A DNA stretch of 64,000 nt from Lachnospiraceae bacterium. GTDB taxonomy: Bacteria; Bacillota; Clostridia; Lachnospirales; Lachnospiraceae. The stretch spans positions 1 through 64,000 of the forward strand of contig JAFUAB010000008.1 in NCBI GenBank assembly GCA_017460885.1, given 5' to 3'. Shown in pieces: positions 52,156 to 61,622 of the stretch. Numbering within the stretch: position 1 is the stretch's first letter; each line of letters opens with the position of its first letter. The position numbers and the translations under genes are program-made. The notes beneath the pieces were generated by a model. The model worked only from the letters and a program-made list of their open reading frames with translations. It was not told the DNA's origin and did not search any database.

Positions 52156-53451
52156 TCATAGTTCATCAATAAGCGTGATTATATTCTTTATCGACATCAG
52201 CTCGGAATCTATCTCTGCCGCCCTGTGATGTGTCAGTATACTCTTTGCAGCGTTCTCCATCGCCGGGAAAGCCGCTCTCAACAGCTGGTTCGCGTATATA
52301 CAGATGTTGGCGCCATGAGCTTCAAGTTCTTCTTCTGTAACGGTATTATATGAACTGGGAACCACAACGATTGGTGTGTTCTGATCCTGCGTTCTGAATC
52401 TGTCGCAGAATTCCAGGATCTCATCCGGTTCCTTCTTCCTGCTGTGGATCATGATGCCGTCTGCCCCTGCAGCCACATAAGCTGCTGCCCGCTTCAGAGC
52501 ATCATCGATACCCTTATCAAGTATCAGACTCTCGATCCTCGCGATTATCATGAAATCATCCGAGAGCTGCGCCTCCTTGCCTGCTACGATCTTCGCACTG
52601 AAGTTCTCTATGGAATCCTGAGTCTGTTCGACTTCAGTACCAAAGAGACTGTTCTTCTTTAGACCGGTTTTATCCTCGATGATGACAGCACTTACTCCCA
52701 TTCTCTCCAGACTTCGTACCGTATACACGAAATGCTCCGTAAGGCCGCCGGTATCGCCGTCGAAGATGATGGGCTTGGTAGTTACCTCCATTACATCTTC
52801 TATGGTCCTGAACCTGCTGGTCATATCCACCAGTTCTATATCAGGCTTGCCCTTCTCCGTAGAATCGCACAGACTGGATATCCACATGGCGTCAAACTGG
52901 TCGATCTTCTCACCCTCAACAACCATGGTCTTCTCGGCAATCAGTCCCGTCAGACCGCTGTGTACCTCTATCGCCTTAATAAGAGGCATCATCTTAAGCG
53001 CCTTATGAAGCCTGCCCCTTCTGAATTCCGGCATGGCGAGTTTCTCCCGCATCTGCTTGTCGATCTTGGTAAGCTTCGGGTCTCTGTGATAAGGGATCTC
53101 TATAAGTTCAGCTCCATATTCTTTCGTCAGTGACAGTATATTCGCCCGTATTGCCTGCATGGATTCGGCTTCCCAGTTGTCACCGTGTATGATTATATCG
53201 GGATGAAGCTGTCTGAATACCTCGTCATACATGATCTCATTCTGTACGATGACATCTTTTACTCCGTCAATGCCCTTGACCAGTTCCACTCTTTCTTCAA
53301 TTGATATTGAGGGGAACCGGTTATACTTGACCATCGCCGCATCTGCCAGAACGCCTACCGTCAGCTCACCATATTTTTTTGCTTCCTCTACAAATTTCAG
53401 GTGCCCTTCATGAATTATGTCTGTGCAAAAACATGTATATACTTTTTTCAT
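52156..53451 (-). CDS. aepX: Phosphoenolpyruvate phosphomutase with N-terminal cytidylyltransferase-like domain
   Basis: A 431-residue enzyme forming the C-P bond by converting PEP to phosphonopyruvate. N-terminal domain (about 1-130) has HEGH (14-17) and is a paralogue of domain 2 in the fusion gene nearby. The mutase barrel (about 150-425) has FDAMWISSL (186-194), DGDTGG (231-236), EDKTGLKKNS (259-268) and MIHSRKKEPDEI, the defining PEP-mutase blocks including the Lys/Asn/Ser set. These distinguish it from isocitrate-lyase-type relatives. The decarboxylase partner is at 19.8 kb. GGAGAA precedes the ATG. Confidence 0.95.
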   Translation of the reverse strand: MKKVYTCFCTDIIHEGHLKFVEEAKKYGELTVGVLADAAMVKYNRFPSISIEERVELVKGIDGVKDVIVQNEIMYDEVFRQLHPDIIIHGDNWEAESMQAIRANILSLTKEYGAELIEIPYHRDPKLTKIDKQMREKLAMPEFRRGRLHKALKMMPLIKAIEVHSGLTGLIAEKTMVVEGEKIDQFDAMWISSLCDSTEKGKPDIELVDMTSRFRTIEDVMEVTTKPIIFDGDTGGLTEHFVYTVRSLERMGVSAVIIEDKTGLKKNSLFGTEVEQTQDSIENFSAKIVAGKEAQLSDDFMIIARIESLILDKGIDDALKRAAAYVAAGADGIMIHSRKKEPDEILEFCDRFRTQDQNTPIVVVPSSYNTVTEEELEAHGANICIYANQLLRAAFPAMENAAKSILTHHRAAEIDSELMSIKNIITLIDEL

Positions 53452-53491
53452 AACTCAGTTTATTCTCCTGCTCTTTCCCGATTATTGATAC

Positions 53492-54442
53492 TTATCCCTC
53501 GAATTCTTTAGGAAACGGTACCCCTCTGCTTTCATAATACATCCGGAGCTGTTTTTCGGCTTTTGCATAGCAGGGATACTCGTGGGTAGATCCGGCGAAC
53601 CGTACCGGAGTCATGTATCCTTCTCTGTAATACGCCTTTAACACTTCATCATACCCTTCCGGAACAGGTATCTCGATCATTTCAAAGGGCATCATGATCG
53701 TTTTCTGATATGCCCTTCTGTCAATATGCTCCCGCTCCGTATTCATATAGAACTGCATATCGGCAACTTCAACTGTTCTGTCATTTCTGTAGGATGCAGC
53801 TATTTCATCCGACAGTCTCAGGAACTGGGGCTTGATAGGCTTATCGGGATCGAATTGTGCTCCCGCAGCTTCTGTAAGGGTATCCATGGCATCTTTGATC
53901 TCCGGTTTCAGATCAGCTATCCTATCCTGCTCTCCGGTATGGTAGAAGCCATAGTATGCAAGCGTATATAATGCTCTGTGTATCTCACGCTCCTCGGGGT
54001 CATCCGGAATATTATCAAGCGGAAAGATATCCACGCCGCCAATATACGGAAAACCGTGGTATCTCTCAAGATGTTTGGGTTCTACGCAGACCACATCGGT
54101 ATTGATCACCTGAAGCGTTGACGCGGTTGGGTTCTCTTCATTCCTGCCGTTAAACAGATGCCATCCCTTGGGAAGATCTCTGGGGGCTCTTGCCATGAAT
54201 TTCTCATAATCTTTACGCATCATAGTAATATCCACGTCATCATCCCATGGGATATATCCTTTATGTCTGACCGCTCCCAGCAATGTACCGAACTCTGCAT
54301 ACCATTTGATCCCATGCTTTCTGCACACTCTGGCTATGAATTCTATTATCTCTAACTGAACCGCCCAGTTACGTTTCATCATGGATGTTATGTGAAATCC
54401 GTCCCTGTCTTCCGGTTCAAAAAAACCTTCGGGAAAATTCAT
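53492..54442 (-). CDS. LicD-family phosphotransferase (RDGF subgroup)
   Basis: A 316-residue LicD protein with GTLLGAVRH (52-60) and PWDDDVD (65-71), opening EPEDRDGFHITSMMKRNWAV. It closely resembles the genes at 55.5 and 56.5 kb and the core of the one at 4.7 kb, so it belongs to the second main subgroup. A shared FPYIGGVDIFPLDNIPDDPE block is also present. It is the LicD gene immediately upstream of PEP mutase on the same strand (40-base gap), part of a run of four. Confidence 0.88.
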   Translation of the reverse strand: MNFPEGFFEPEDRDGFHITSMMKRNWAVQLEIIEFIARVCRKHGIKWYAEFGTLLGAVRHKGYIPWDDDVDITMMRKDYEKFMARAPRDLPKGWHLFNGRNEENPTASTLQVINTDVVCVEPKHLERYHGFPYIGGVDIFPLDNIPDDPEEREIHRALYTLAYYGFYHTGEQDRIADLKPEIKDAMDTLTEAAGAQFDPDKPIKPQFLRLSDEIAASYRNDRTVEVADMQFYMNTEREHIDRRAYQKTIMMPFEMIEIPVPEGYDEVLKAYYREGYMTPVRFAGSTHEYPCYAKAEKQLRMYYESRGVPFPKEFEG

Positions 54443-54464
54443 GATCGTCGTTTCCTTCTCCGAA

Positions 54465-55415
54465 TCACTTCAAACTGCCGATATACTGTCCGGCGCCGTC
54501 ATAATAGTCTCTGTATGAGTTGTCCGGATCAAACAGAGCTGTATGAGCCCCGTACCTTACCGGTTTCATATAGTCTCCGTATATGGTCGACAGGATACTC
54601 TCATATCCTTCCGCTGCCGAAAATCCAATACCTTCTACCGGTAATTCCACCGTCCTGTCATACCATTCTCTGCACATATTCGGGAACGATTCTCTGATCT
54701 CATAGAATTTATTGTTTACCATCGTGGATTTTCCCGCATAAGAGATCATCAGGCTCTCAAACAGCTTAAATCTCTCTGCTAACGGCATATCCATCATCTT
54801 TTCCAGATCACCATAGGGAACTATGGTTGCCGGTTTATCTTCGATCAGTTTTCTGCGAAGCTCATCCTTGGCAAAGATCGTATAATAAACTTCTTTCTGC
54901 AATTCAAGCATCTCGCCAGTAAAGCCCTTATCATCCCTGGCATCGTCAATCGGGAAAATATCAATGTATATACCCTGATTGACAGATACAGGCATACCCG
55001 GTTCCTCTATAGCTGCCGTATTGGAATTCTTGATCTTTCCGAAAGGATGGAGCTTAAGCGCCGTATCATCACGTACGTCCGGATTCTCCAGGACAGTATA
55101 CATATCCTGCCACTCATACGGAGGCTCAAGCTCCTGTTTCAAAATCTCCTTGGCCTTCTCATAATCCGGGCGGAACATCTCAACATCAACATCATCATCC
55201 CACGGAATAAACCCCTTATGTCTGACAGCTCCGATCAGAGTACCATACTGAAGATAGTATTTCAGATTATTTTCCCGACAGATACGATCGAACACCACAA
55301 GGATTTCCAGTTCCTTTGCCCAGATCTTCTTTCTGAGTTCGGTTACTGTGAAGTCACATATTGTCTCTTCGCTATAGAAATCCTTGCGCAACAGCTCGTC
55401 TATACTTGTATACAT
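54465..55415 (-). CDS. LicD-family phosphotransferase (WDFKVT subgroup)
   Basis: A 316-residue LicD protein with GTLIGAVRH (58-66) and PWDDDVD (71-77). The opening (ICDFTVTELRKKIWAKELEIL) and C-terminal half match the genes at 18.9 and 25.3 kb rather than its neighbours, so it was not formed by a simple local duplication. Its Val-for-Leu in the catalytic block is conservative. The 112 bases upstream (55416-55527) show no clear promoter or structure. Confidence 0.87.
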   Translation of the reverse strand: MYTSIDELLRKDFYSEETICDFTVTELRKKIWAKELEILVVFDRICRENNLKYYLQYGTLIGAVRHKGFIPWDDDVDVEMFRPDYEKAKEILKQELEPPYEWQDMYTVLENPDVRDDTALKLHPFGKIKNSNTAAIEEPGMPVSVNQGIYIDIFPIDDARDDKGFTGEMLELQKEVYYTIFAKDELRRKLIEDKPATIVPYGDLEKMMDMPLAERFKLFESLMISYAGKSTMVNNKFYEIRESFPNMCREWYDRTVELPVEGIGFSAAEGYESILSTIYGDYMKPVRYGAHTALFDPDNSYRDYYDGAGQYIGSLK

Positions 55416-55527
55416 CCCACTATCACCGGTCTGTCTTCCATTGCCGGCTCTTCAATGACTTGCCACAACTCCACGTTGCTATACCATATATTGTACTATG
55501 ATTCTTCATCAAACACAAATTATTCCA

Positions 55528-56538
55528 TCAGGATAAACCGTTAAGTTTGTGCCAGTTTCTGCAGAATTCGTCTACCGGCGTATCAACTCCCGATTCATGA
55601 AGCAGTTCGACAAAAGCCTTTTCCTGTGTTGCATAAAAAGGATATGTGTGATCCGCGGCAAATCTCACAGGAGTCATGTAATCGTCCCCGAACTCCCATT
55701 TCAACACGTCGTCATATTGAACCGGGACATTGATCGTAGTGCACTCAAACTCCTTTTCAGTTCCTTCCGAAAACCATTCTGCTTTCATCGAATTAAATCC
55801 GTTGAATCCTCTCCGGTCTGAAGGAGTACGCAAATACAGAATATCGCTGACGCTGTCACCTTCGCCGCAACAGCTTGCAGCCAGTCTGTCCGACGCCAGC
55901 CATATCGCATGGGCATATTCCTCATCATTGTTAATATCATATGTTATATCATCCAGCAGATACTTATATGGTTTTATGCGGCTGTTTAAGGTTCCGTCCT
56001 TTCTATACACATCAAGATATCTGCCGGCAGTCTGCAGTTCATTGACGCCCTGTATAAGATCGTATTGCCGGTCAGGATCCGACGGAACATTATCTAACGG
56101 AAATATATCAACCCCTATCCTCATGTATGGAAAAGCATGAAAATAATTCATGTATCTTGGCAGTGTAAATACAGTTTCATCAGCTATAACTCTTCCCTGC
56201 GGTTCACCGTTCGCCTTCCAAAGCCTCGGTTCGCTGCCATATATTCCGGATATCACGAATCCCTCCGGCAGTTCTTCGTCCGCAATCTGCATAAATCTGT
56301 CATAATCGGAACGCAGCATGGCTATATCTATGTCATCATCCCACGGAATAAAGCCATGGTGCCTGATAGCGCCCAGTAAGGATCCGCAATATGCAAAATA
56401 AATCAGACCATTATCAATACACAGATTCCTGATGACATCAAGAACCTCGAGTTCAGCAGCCCATGCCCGTTTCATCATCTCGGGGACCGTAAAACCATCC
56501 CTTATTTCTTCGTTAAAGAATTCCTGCGGAAAGATCAT
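55528..56538 (-). CDS. LicD-family phosphotransferase (RDGF subgroup)
   Basis: A 336-residue LicD protein with GSLLGAIRH (52-60) and PWDDDID (65-71). It shares EEIRDGFTVPEMMKRAWAAE with its neighbours. The middle (about 175-260) diverges most, which may set acceptor choice. ATGA overlap with the LicD gene upstream shows the pair is co-translated. Confidence 0.87.
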   Translation of the reverse strand: MIFPQEFFNEEIRDGFTVPEMMKRAWAAELEVLDVIRNLCIDNGLIYFAYCGSLLGAIRHHGFIPWDDDIDIAMLRSDYDRFMQIADEELPEGFVISGIYGSEPRLWKANGEPQGRVIADETVFTLPRYMNYFHAFPYMRIGVDIFPLDNVPSDPDRQYDLIQGVNELQTAGRYLDVYRKDGTLNSRIKPYKYLLDDITYDINNDEEYAHAIWLASDRLAASCCGEGDSVSDILYLRTPSDRRGFNGFNSMKAEWFSEGTEKEFECTTINVPVQYDDVLKWEFGDDYMTPVRFAADHTYPFYATQEKAFVELLHESGVDTPVDEFCRNWHKLNGLS

Positions 56539-57503
56539 TCCTGTTTCGTCCCCTCCGGAAATATCGTGAACTCTTCGGGGAACTCCTGACCCTGCTGCTC
56601 GTACTGCTTCCTAAGTGTTCTTTCATCACGGATAAAATACGGATATTCATGAGATGCACTTGTGTTTCTGGGGGTCATATAATCTCCATACCATATACTA
56701 AGAACCTCATCATAGCCCTGAGGTACAGGCAGATTAGTAACCTCAAAATCAAATCTTACGATCTTACTGTATGTTTCAACAGGGAACACTATAGCCGGAT
56801 TCACGCAGTAATACGGTACTACCGTCATTCTGGAAGTCTCGACATCATAGTACATAGCCGAAATATGATCCGCCAGATCCAGAAGCTGTGGCTTGATGGG
56901 CACGGAATAATCAAAATCATAACTGCACACATCCGCAAGCTGGTATATCTCATCCCGGACAAGTTCTTCGCAGTCATCAGCCAGCTGTCCGATTTCAGCG
57001 CCCTTGAAGGCATGATAGGAGATAGTGGCCAGTTCCCTGAACGACGCTTCTTCCTCCGGATCATCCGGAATCTTATCGATCACAAATATATCCACTCCGA
57101 TTATATACGGACAGCCATGGTTATTCTTAAGAAATGCAGGACTGGTATTGATATTAGATGTATTCTGAACCTGCAGGATCGCTTCGGAAGGATTCTTATC
57201 CTGTCTTCCGTTGACCAGTCTATAGCCCTTTGGGAGTTCTTTCCTGGCATACCTCATGAATTTCTCATAGTCCGGCCTCAACATGGATATATCGATATCA
57301 TCGTCCCACGGAATGTAACCATTATGCCTTACTGCTCCGATCATGGTTCCGAATTCCGCAAACCAGCGTATCTGGTATTTTCTGCATATTCTGGAGATGA
57401 CTTCCAGAATATCCAGTTCAACGGCCCATGCCCTCTTTACCATTGGGCTTATATAGAAACCATCCCTTTCCTCGCCTTCAAAGAAACTCTCATCAAAATG
57501 CAT
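56535..57503 (-). CDS. LicD-family phosphotransferase (RDGF subgroup)
   Basis: A 322-residue LicD protein with GTMIGAVRH (52-60) and PWDDDID (65-71), closest in layout to the gene at 53.5 kb (both have a PIKPQ(L/F)L block in the C-terminal half). GAGGAGATTAGAAA precedes the ATG. It is the first gene of the four-LicD run and may be co-transcribed with the FkbM-type gene 49 bases upstream. Confidence 0.88.
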   Translation of the reverse strand: MHFDESFFEGEERDGFYISPMVKRAWAVELDILEVISRICRKYQIRWFAEFGTMIGAVRHNGYIPWDDDIDISMLRPDYEKFMRYARKELPKGYRLVNGRQDKNPSEAILQVQNTSNINTSPAFLKNNHGCPYIIGVDIFVIDKIPDDPEEEASFRELATISYHAFKGAEIGQLADDCEELVRDEIYQLADVCSYDFDYSVPIKPQLLDLADHISAMYYDVETSRMTVVPYYCVNPAIVFPVETYSKIVRFDFEVTNLPVPQGYDEVLSIWYGDYMTPRNTSASHEYPYFIRDERTLRKQYEQQGQEFPEEFTIFPEGTKQE

Positions 57504-57552
57504 TTTCTAATCTCCTCTGTATATCTCTATTATTATCGCTCATTTACGATTA

Positions 57553-58779
57553 TTATCTGCGGACCGCCCTGACTACTCCGTTTCTGAAATACGGAGGTCT
57601 GATGCGTTCATATTTGCCGTTTTCAAATAAGCTCCTGCAATACAGAAACAACATATAATGGTCCGATGTATATGAGCTGTATCCGTTACGTTCGAAGAAA
57701 TCCATTACTTCGTCACGCTCATCATTGGTATGATACACGGCGCAGGATACGTGACAGTTATTTCGCTCAAGCGTTTTCTGCGCACCTATCAGGGCATCCG
57801 GTTCCATACCTTCGATGTCCATCTTGATAAAGATATCTCTGTCTCTATATTCGTTCAAAAGTGTATCTATGGTTATCGTGGTGTCATCATCAGAAGCTCC
57901 GGCATACTTTGGGATGATATGGACTTTATCCATATGATCTTTGAATGTTTCCTTCAATGTCCTGATCCAATTGTCGGAGCACTCTATCAGATACACCTCA
58001 GAAGCTCTGTCGACCGCATCAAGAGCGATGATTCCCTCTGCCGTGCCCACATCAACGAATATATCCCCGTCATTTAAACAGCATCTGTTATCAAAATACT
58101 GATGAGGGCTTTCCATATCCTGTTCTAATATAAGCTGATTGTATTCTCTTTGAACATCCTCATCGTTCCATTCGGGGAAGAACAATTTCTTTCCGTGGTG
58201 TTCCACATATTTAAGTCCGCATGTCTCATCCCTGAAAACCCGGACCTTCGAAGCATCATATCTCTCCGTATAATTATATGGAAAGACATATATCTTATTA
58301 TGCCTGCGCATATAATCAGCTTCTTCCGGATAGTCAGCATCGTATCCGTGTGACAGTACGATATCGTTGCCAAGAATGTTCAATACTTCCTGAATCTCTG
58401 CATTAATCTCTGCTTCCGGTACCTTCGCCGCTGCCTCGCACATGATCCTGTGGCAGCCAGATGATACATGTATCATACACTTCCCTGACAGTTTTGATGC
58501 GGAAGATACGAGTCCATCATAATCCTCACTGTCACGAAGTTTCTGAAGACTGGCGGTATCGTCTCTTAACCCTTTGCATGAACCGGCTCCGAACATGGTT
58601 TCCATGCTGTCTATAACAGACATATATCCCGATATAACAGCAGATGAAAGTTCTTTTTTCTGGTCAGTATCATCTGTTTTGACTATCTCTTCCCTTACAT
58701 AGTCCAGTCTGTTGATCACGCCGTTGATGGTCTTCTCATATTCTTTTGTATTCGCCTGTGTCTCAAAGTATTTTTTCAT
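57553..58779 (-). CDS. FkbM-type methyltransferase with helical N-terminal region
   Basis: A 408-residue protein. Residues 1-130 are helical and charged. The C-terminal half has the FkbM-type methyltransferase core: IFVDVGTAEGIIALDAV (motif I), VYLIECSDNW, and IFIKMDIEGMEPDALIGAQKTL (the FkbM signature around the central Asp-Glu). FkbM proteins O-methylate sugars and lipid or glycan precursors. It lies 42 bases downstream of the flagellin lysine methylase gene and upstream of the LicD run. It may methylate a flagellar glycan sugar, which is inferred from context. Confidence 0.8.
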   Translation of the reverse strand: MKKYFETQANTKEYEKTINGVINRLDYVREEIVKTDDTDQKKELSSAVISGYMSVIDSMETMFGAGSCKGLRDDTASLQKLRDSEDYDGLVSSASKLSGKCMIHVSSGCHRIMCEAAAKVPEAEINAEIQEVLNILGNDIVLSHGYDADYPEEADYMRRHNKIYVFPYNYTERYDASKVRVFRDETCGLKYVEHHGKKLFFPEWNDEDVQREYNQLILEQDMESPHQYFDNRCCLNDGDIFVDVGTAEGIIALDAVDRASEVYLIECSDNWIRTLKETFKDHMDKVHIIPKYAGASDDDTTITIDTLLNEYRDRDIFIKMDIEGMEPDALIGAQKTLERNNCHVSCAVYHTNDERDEVMDFFERNGYSSYTSDHYMLFLYCRSLFENGKYERIRPPYFRNGVVRAVRR

Positions 58780-58821
58780 GTATAGTTTAAGGAATATAAC
58801 CTAACGGTATCCTGTCAATAG

Positions 58822-59979
58822 CTAACTGATCAGTTTCAGCAAATACGGCAGATCAGTCATCCCACCCTCTTTAAAATGCTGAAACGCAAGCCTTCGGAAA
58901 TTCCCGTCATGCTCCACCAAACGTGAAACCCTGGAGATTATCATCATCTTATGATCATCATCCGGTTCCTCACCGTTACGTAAATATGATAACGACAGGA
59001 TGCTGAGTATCAGCCCATATATCACCGTGATTCCCATAGCCACCTGTCCATAATAGTCCCCATCCGGAACAGCGTTCATCAAATATCTGAACAATTCATA
59101 GACAAGAAGATGCTCCTGCCATGTCATCTCTGAATCCGAATAGATCCATTCATATACCCTGTTCCATCTGCTTATCTGAATCTCCGTGTTCGCATCATCG
59201 CTATAATACTCAACCAGTTGAGACAACTCGGGTAAATGACCGGCAAAATCTTCGATCTGTTTGTAATAGCCCATGACCGCGGAACAGAAATCGATCTTCG
59301 TATCGTAATCACGGCTATTTGCAAAAGCCTGCTGAACTATTCCAAGAACATTACCGTACTCGGAAAATATCTCCATCAGTACTCCGGTATCACGCCCATT
59401 ATCATGATAATCCTGATACTGCCGGATCATTATCAGCAGAACTGCTATACGGTCTCTGATACATAATCTTCGATCCTGCATCAGGTTCATCGTCCACTCA
59501 AGTAATCCCAGGGTATCCTGCACCGTATCCTGATCATATTTATTACAATCCTTCAGGATCAGATCGTCTTCGGATATATATATCTTAAGAGGATCGCTGT
59601 GCTTAAGAAAGAATCCGGACACCTCGGGACAAGCTACACTTACACCCGCAAATCTCATGTTTCCGTAGAAAAATGTAAATCTTGGGAAATAATGGCAGGT
59701 AGTACACAGATGCTCCTCACCCAGTGTCAGAACGAGATCACATAATCTCTCTTTATTCAAAAACATGCAATCTCCGTTCTCATCCAGCTTAAATGTGCTG
59801 ACACCGTTCTCTGTATGTATATTCCGTTTCAGCCGGTTACCTATATCTCCCGTCACGGACTGATAGTAGGCAGCAGTGGTTTCATCTATTACGATTCCCC
59901 ACCCTCCACAGCAGGTAAACGGGCATTTCCCACCGCTGCATTGGAAATCAGAATACGTTTCAAGGTCGATATGCTTCAT
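58822..59979 (-). CDS. fliB: Flagellin lysine-N-methylase FliB
   Basis: A 385-residue protein with the FliB-type cysteine cluster CSGGKCPFTCCGGWG (Cys14, 19, 23, 24) and a second set near C-x-x-C-HYFPRF, together with DENGDCMFLNKERLC. This is the PF03692-like metal-binding pattern of FliB, which methylates lysines on flagellin. Flagellin 2 has several Lys in its exposed loop as possible targets. ATG 59979 is used; GTG 59991 is an alternative. A sigma28-like promoter lies upstream, which fits a late-flagellar gene. No other methylase of this type is visible. Confidence 0.88.
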   Translation of the reverse strand: MKHIDLETYSDFQCSGGKCPFTCCGGWGIVIDETTAAYYQSVTGDIGNRLKRNIHTENGVSTFKLDENGDCMFLNKERLCDLVLTLGEEHLCTTCHYFPRFTFFYGNMRFAGVSVACPEVSGFFLKHSDPLKIYISEDDLILKDCNKYDQDTVQDTLGLLEWTMNLMQDRRLCIRDRIAVLLIMIRQYQDYHDNGRDTGVLMEIFSEYGNVLGIVQQAFANSRDYDTKIDFCSAVMGYYKQIEDFAGHLPELSQLVEYYSDDANTEIQISRWNRVYEWIYSDSEMTWQEHLLVYELFRYLMNAVPDGDYYGQVAMGITVIYGLILSILSLSYLRNGEEPDDDHKMMIISRVSRLVEHDGNFRRLAFQHFKEGGMTDLPYLLKLIS

Positions 59980-60052
59980 ACTTACGTACACTCGTTCATT
60001 TCAACAAAACAGATACGATGCGCAATATATAGTCCGGATTGCTCCGATACTG

Positions 60053-60080
60053 TTATCGGCTGTTATCACATAATTCCTTA
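60053..60080 (-). promoter_or_regulatory. Sigma28-like promoter of fliB
   Basis: Minus strand: TAAG, 16 bases, GCCGATAA. The -10 is an exact match to the sigma28 consensus. It gives a leader of about 70 bases before fliB. The -10 half also lies in a CCGATA/TATCGG inverted repeat (60044-60059). The rest of the divergent region 59980-60253 shows no clear plus-strand promoter. Confidence 0.7.
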
Positions 60081-60253
60081 ACGGCAACCGGCATGTATTT
60101 TGCATATAACACAATACTTTCCACTGCCTCATATATTTGATATTATAACAAATATACAGATTATTAGCATCACATAAAGGACATGGTTATCGTGGCCGGC
60201 AGTTGTTTGGGGACACTCACCGGATCCGGCGTTTAACAGAAACGGACATACTT

Positions 60254-61570
60254 ATGAAAATACTTATTGCAGACTGGGACAGTTTTGGAGACAAAGACAT
60301 AGAGGAAGTATTCGCAAGAGGCGGACACGAGGTGTTTAAGTCGCCTTATGTAGAGAGCGAAGGTGAGGAGGTTTGTGCCCGGCAGATCGCAGATTTCAAG
60401 TTAGCAATAGAACGGTTTGGACCGGATTGTGTATTTTCTTTCAATTACTTCCCGCCGGTCTCAAATGTGTGTCAGGAAGCGAATGTACCCTATCTGTCAT
60501 GGGTCTACGACAGTCCCTACATGCATCTGTACTCCACATCGGTGATGAATCCGGTAAACCGCATATTCCTCTTCGATGCGGGGATGTATCAGATACTGGC
60601 ATCCCGTGGGATCGAAACCGTGTACCATCTGTCTCTCGGCGTTAATACCGCCAGATACAACAGGCAGTGTGGTACGCCTGCTGCCCCGAAGAAGCCGGGA
60701 CATATCGACCTTACTAAGGGCAGACTCAGTCTTGAGAGTGATATCTCTTTTGTCGGATCCCTATACACCGAGGAGCGGCATCAACTGTACGATATGATCC
60801 GGCCGTCTGAATATGTCGGCGGATATCTGGAAGCAATCATCGCCGCACAGAAACACGTCTATGGTGCCGACATCATCGAGCCTCTGCATACGGATGAGAT
60901 CGTTGAAGAGATTCAGAAATCTTTTCCTTACGCGGTCGAGAATGATATAACCATGACAGCGCGGGAGTTTTACTCACAATACGTGCTCGCCAGAAAGGTT
61001 ACGAGCATAGAACGATGCGAGATCATGGAGATGCTGGGAAGGTACAGCGAATTGATCAGTAATACCAATCCGTCATCAAAGTCAAGCGACCGGATAAATA
61101 CTGACGGATCGTCATCTACAGCAGATAAACACGCTGGAACGTCTGTTAATTCCCGAAAACAATCTCTAAAAGTACTGTTATTTACAAATGATATCGATGT
61201 GCACTTTAAGAACATCAAAAATATCGGTGCAGTGGAATATTATAAAGAGATGCCCGACGTATTCAGATCCGCAAAAATCAATCTGAATATTACTTTACGC
61301 AGCATTCTTACAGGAATACCACTTCGGGCACTTGATATCATGGCTTCAGGAGGATTTCTCCTAAGCAATTATCAGACTGAGCTGGATACCGGATTCATCG
61401 CCGGTGAAGAATATGATTATTATTCGGACTATGGTGAGTTGATCGGCAAGATCGACTATTATTTATCTAATGATAAAGAACGCAGGGCCATCGCCGCCGC
61501 CGGCTGGGAGAAGATTCAAAGCGAATACTCCATGGACGAGCGGGTTAAAGTGATGCTGGGGTATGTGTAA
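60254..61570 (+). CDS. CgeB-family glycosyltransferase
   Basis: A 438-residue GT-B protein of the CgeB/DUF3880 type: MKILIADWDSFGDKDIEEVF at the start, CVFSFNYFPPVSNVCQEA and YLSWVYDSP, and the C-terminal PF13524 block INLNITLRSILTGIPLRALD then IMASGGFLLSNYQ. Between them (about 270-315) is a Ser/Thr-rich low-complexity insert absent from the next gene. Relatives recur in spore-coat and flagellar glycan loci. It is one of only two genes on the plus strand, divergent from fliB. ATG 60254 matches the family start; an extension to 60203 has no support. Confidence 0.85.
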   Translation: MKILIADWDSFGDKDIEEVFARGGHEVFKSPYVESEGEEVCARQIADFKLAIERFGPDCVFSFNYFPPVSNVCQEANVPYLSWVYDSPYMHLYSTSVMNPVNRIFLFDAGMYQILASRGIETVYHLSLGVNTARYNRQCGTPAAPKKPGHIDLTKGRLSLESDISFVGSLYTEERHQLYDMIRPSEYVGGYLEAIIAAQKHVYGADIIEPLHTDEIVEEIQKSFPYAVENDITMTAREFYSQYVLARKVTSIERCEIMEMLGRYSELISNTNPSSKSSDRINTDGSSSTADKHAGTSVNSRKQSLKVLLFTNDIDVHFKNIKNIGAVEYYKEMPDVFRSAKINLNITLRSILTGIPLRALDIMASGGFLLSNYQTELDTGFIAGEEYDYYSDYGELIGKIDYYLSNDKERRAIAAAGWEKIQSEYSMDERVKVMLGYV

Positions 61571-61622
61571 GGAGCAAGACACCCTGAATGCTGCGAAGGA
61601 TCCCTCTGACGGAGATTATATA

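Noticed and set aside
56649-57572. Plus-strand open frame of 307 codons
   Set aside because: It is antisense to a clear LicD gene with motifs and a ribosome site on the minus strand.
60044-60059. CCGATA-CTGT-TATCGG inverted repeat as an operator
   Set aside because: Its right half is explained by the sigma28 -10 of fliB; the left half has no -35 on the plus strand, so an operator claim is not supported.
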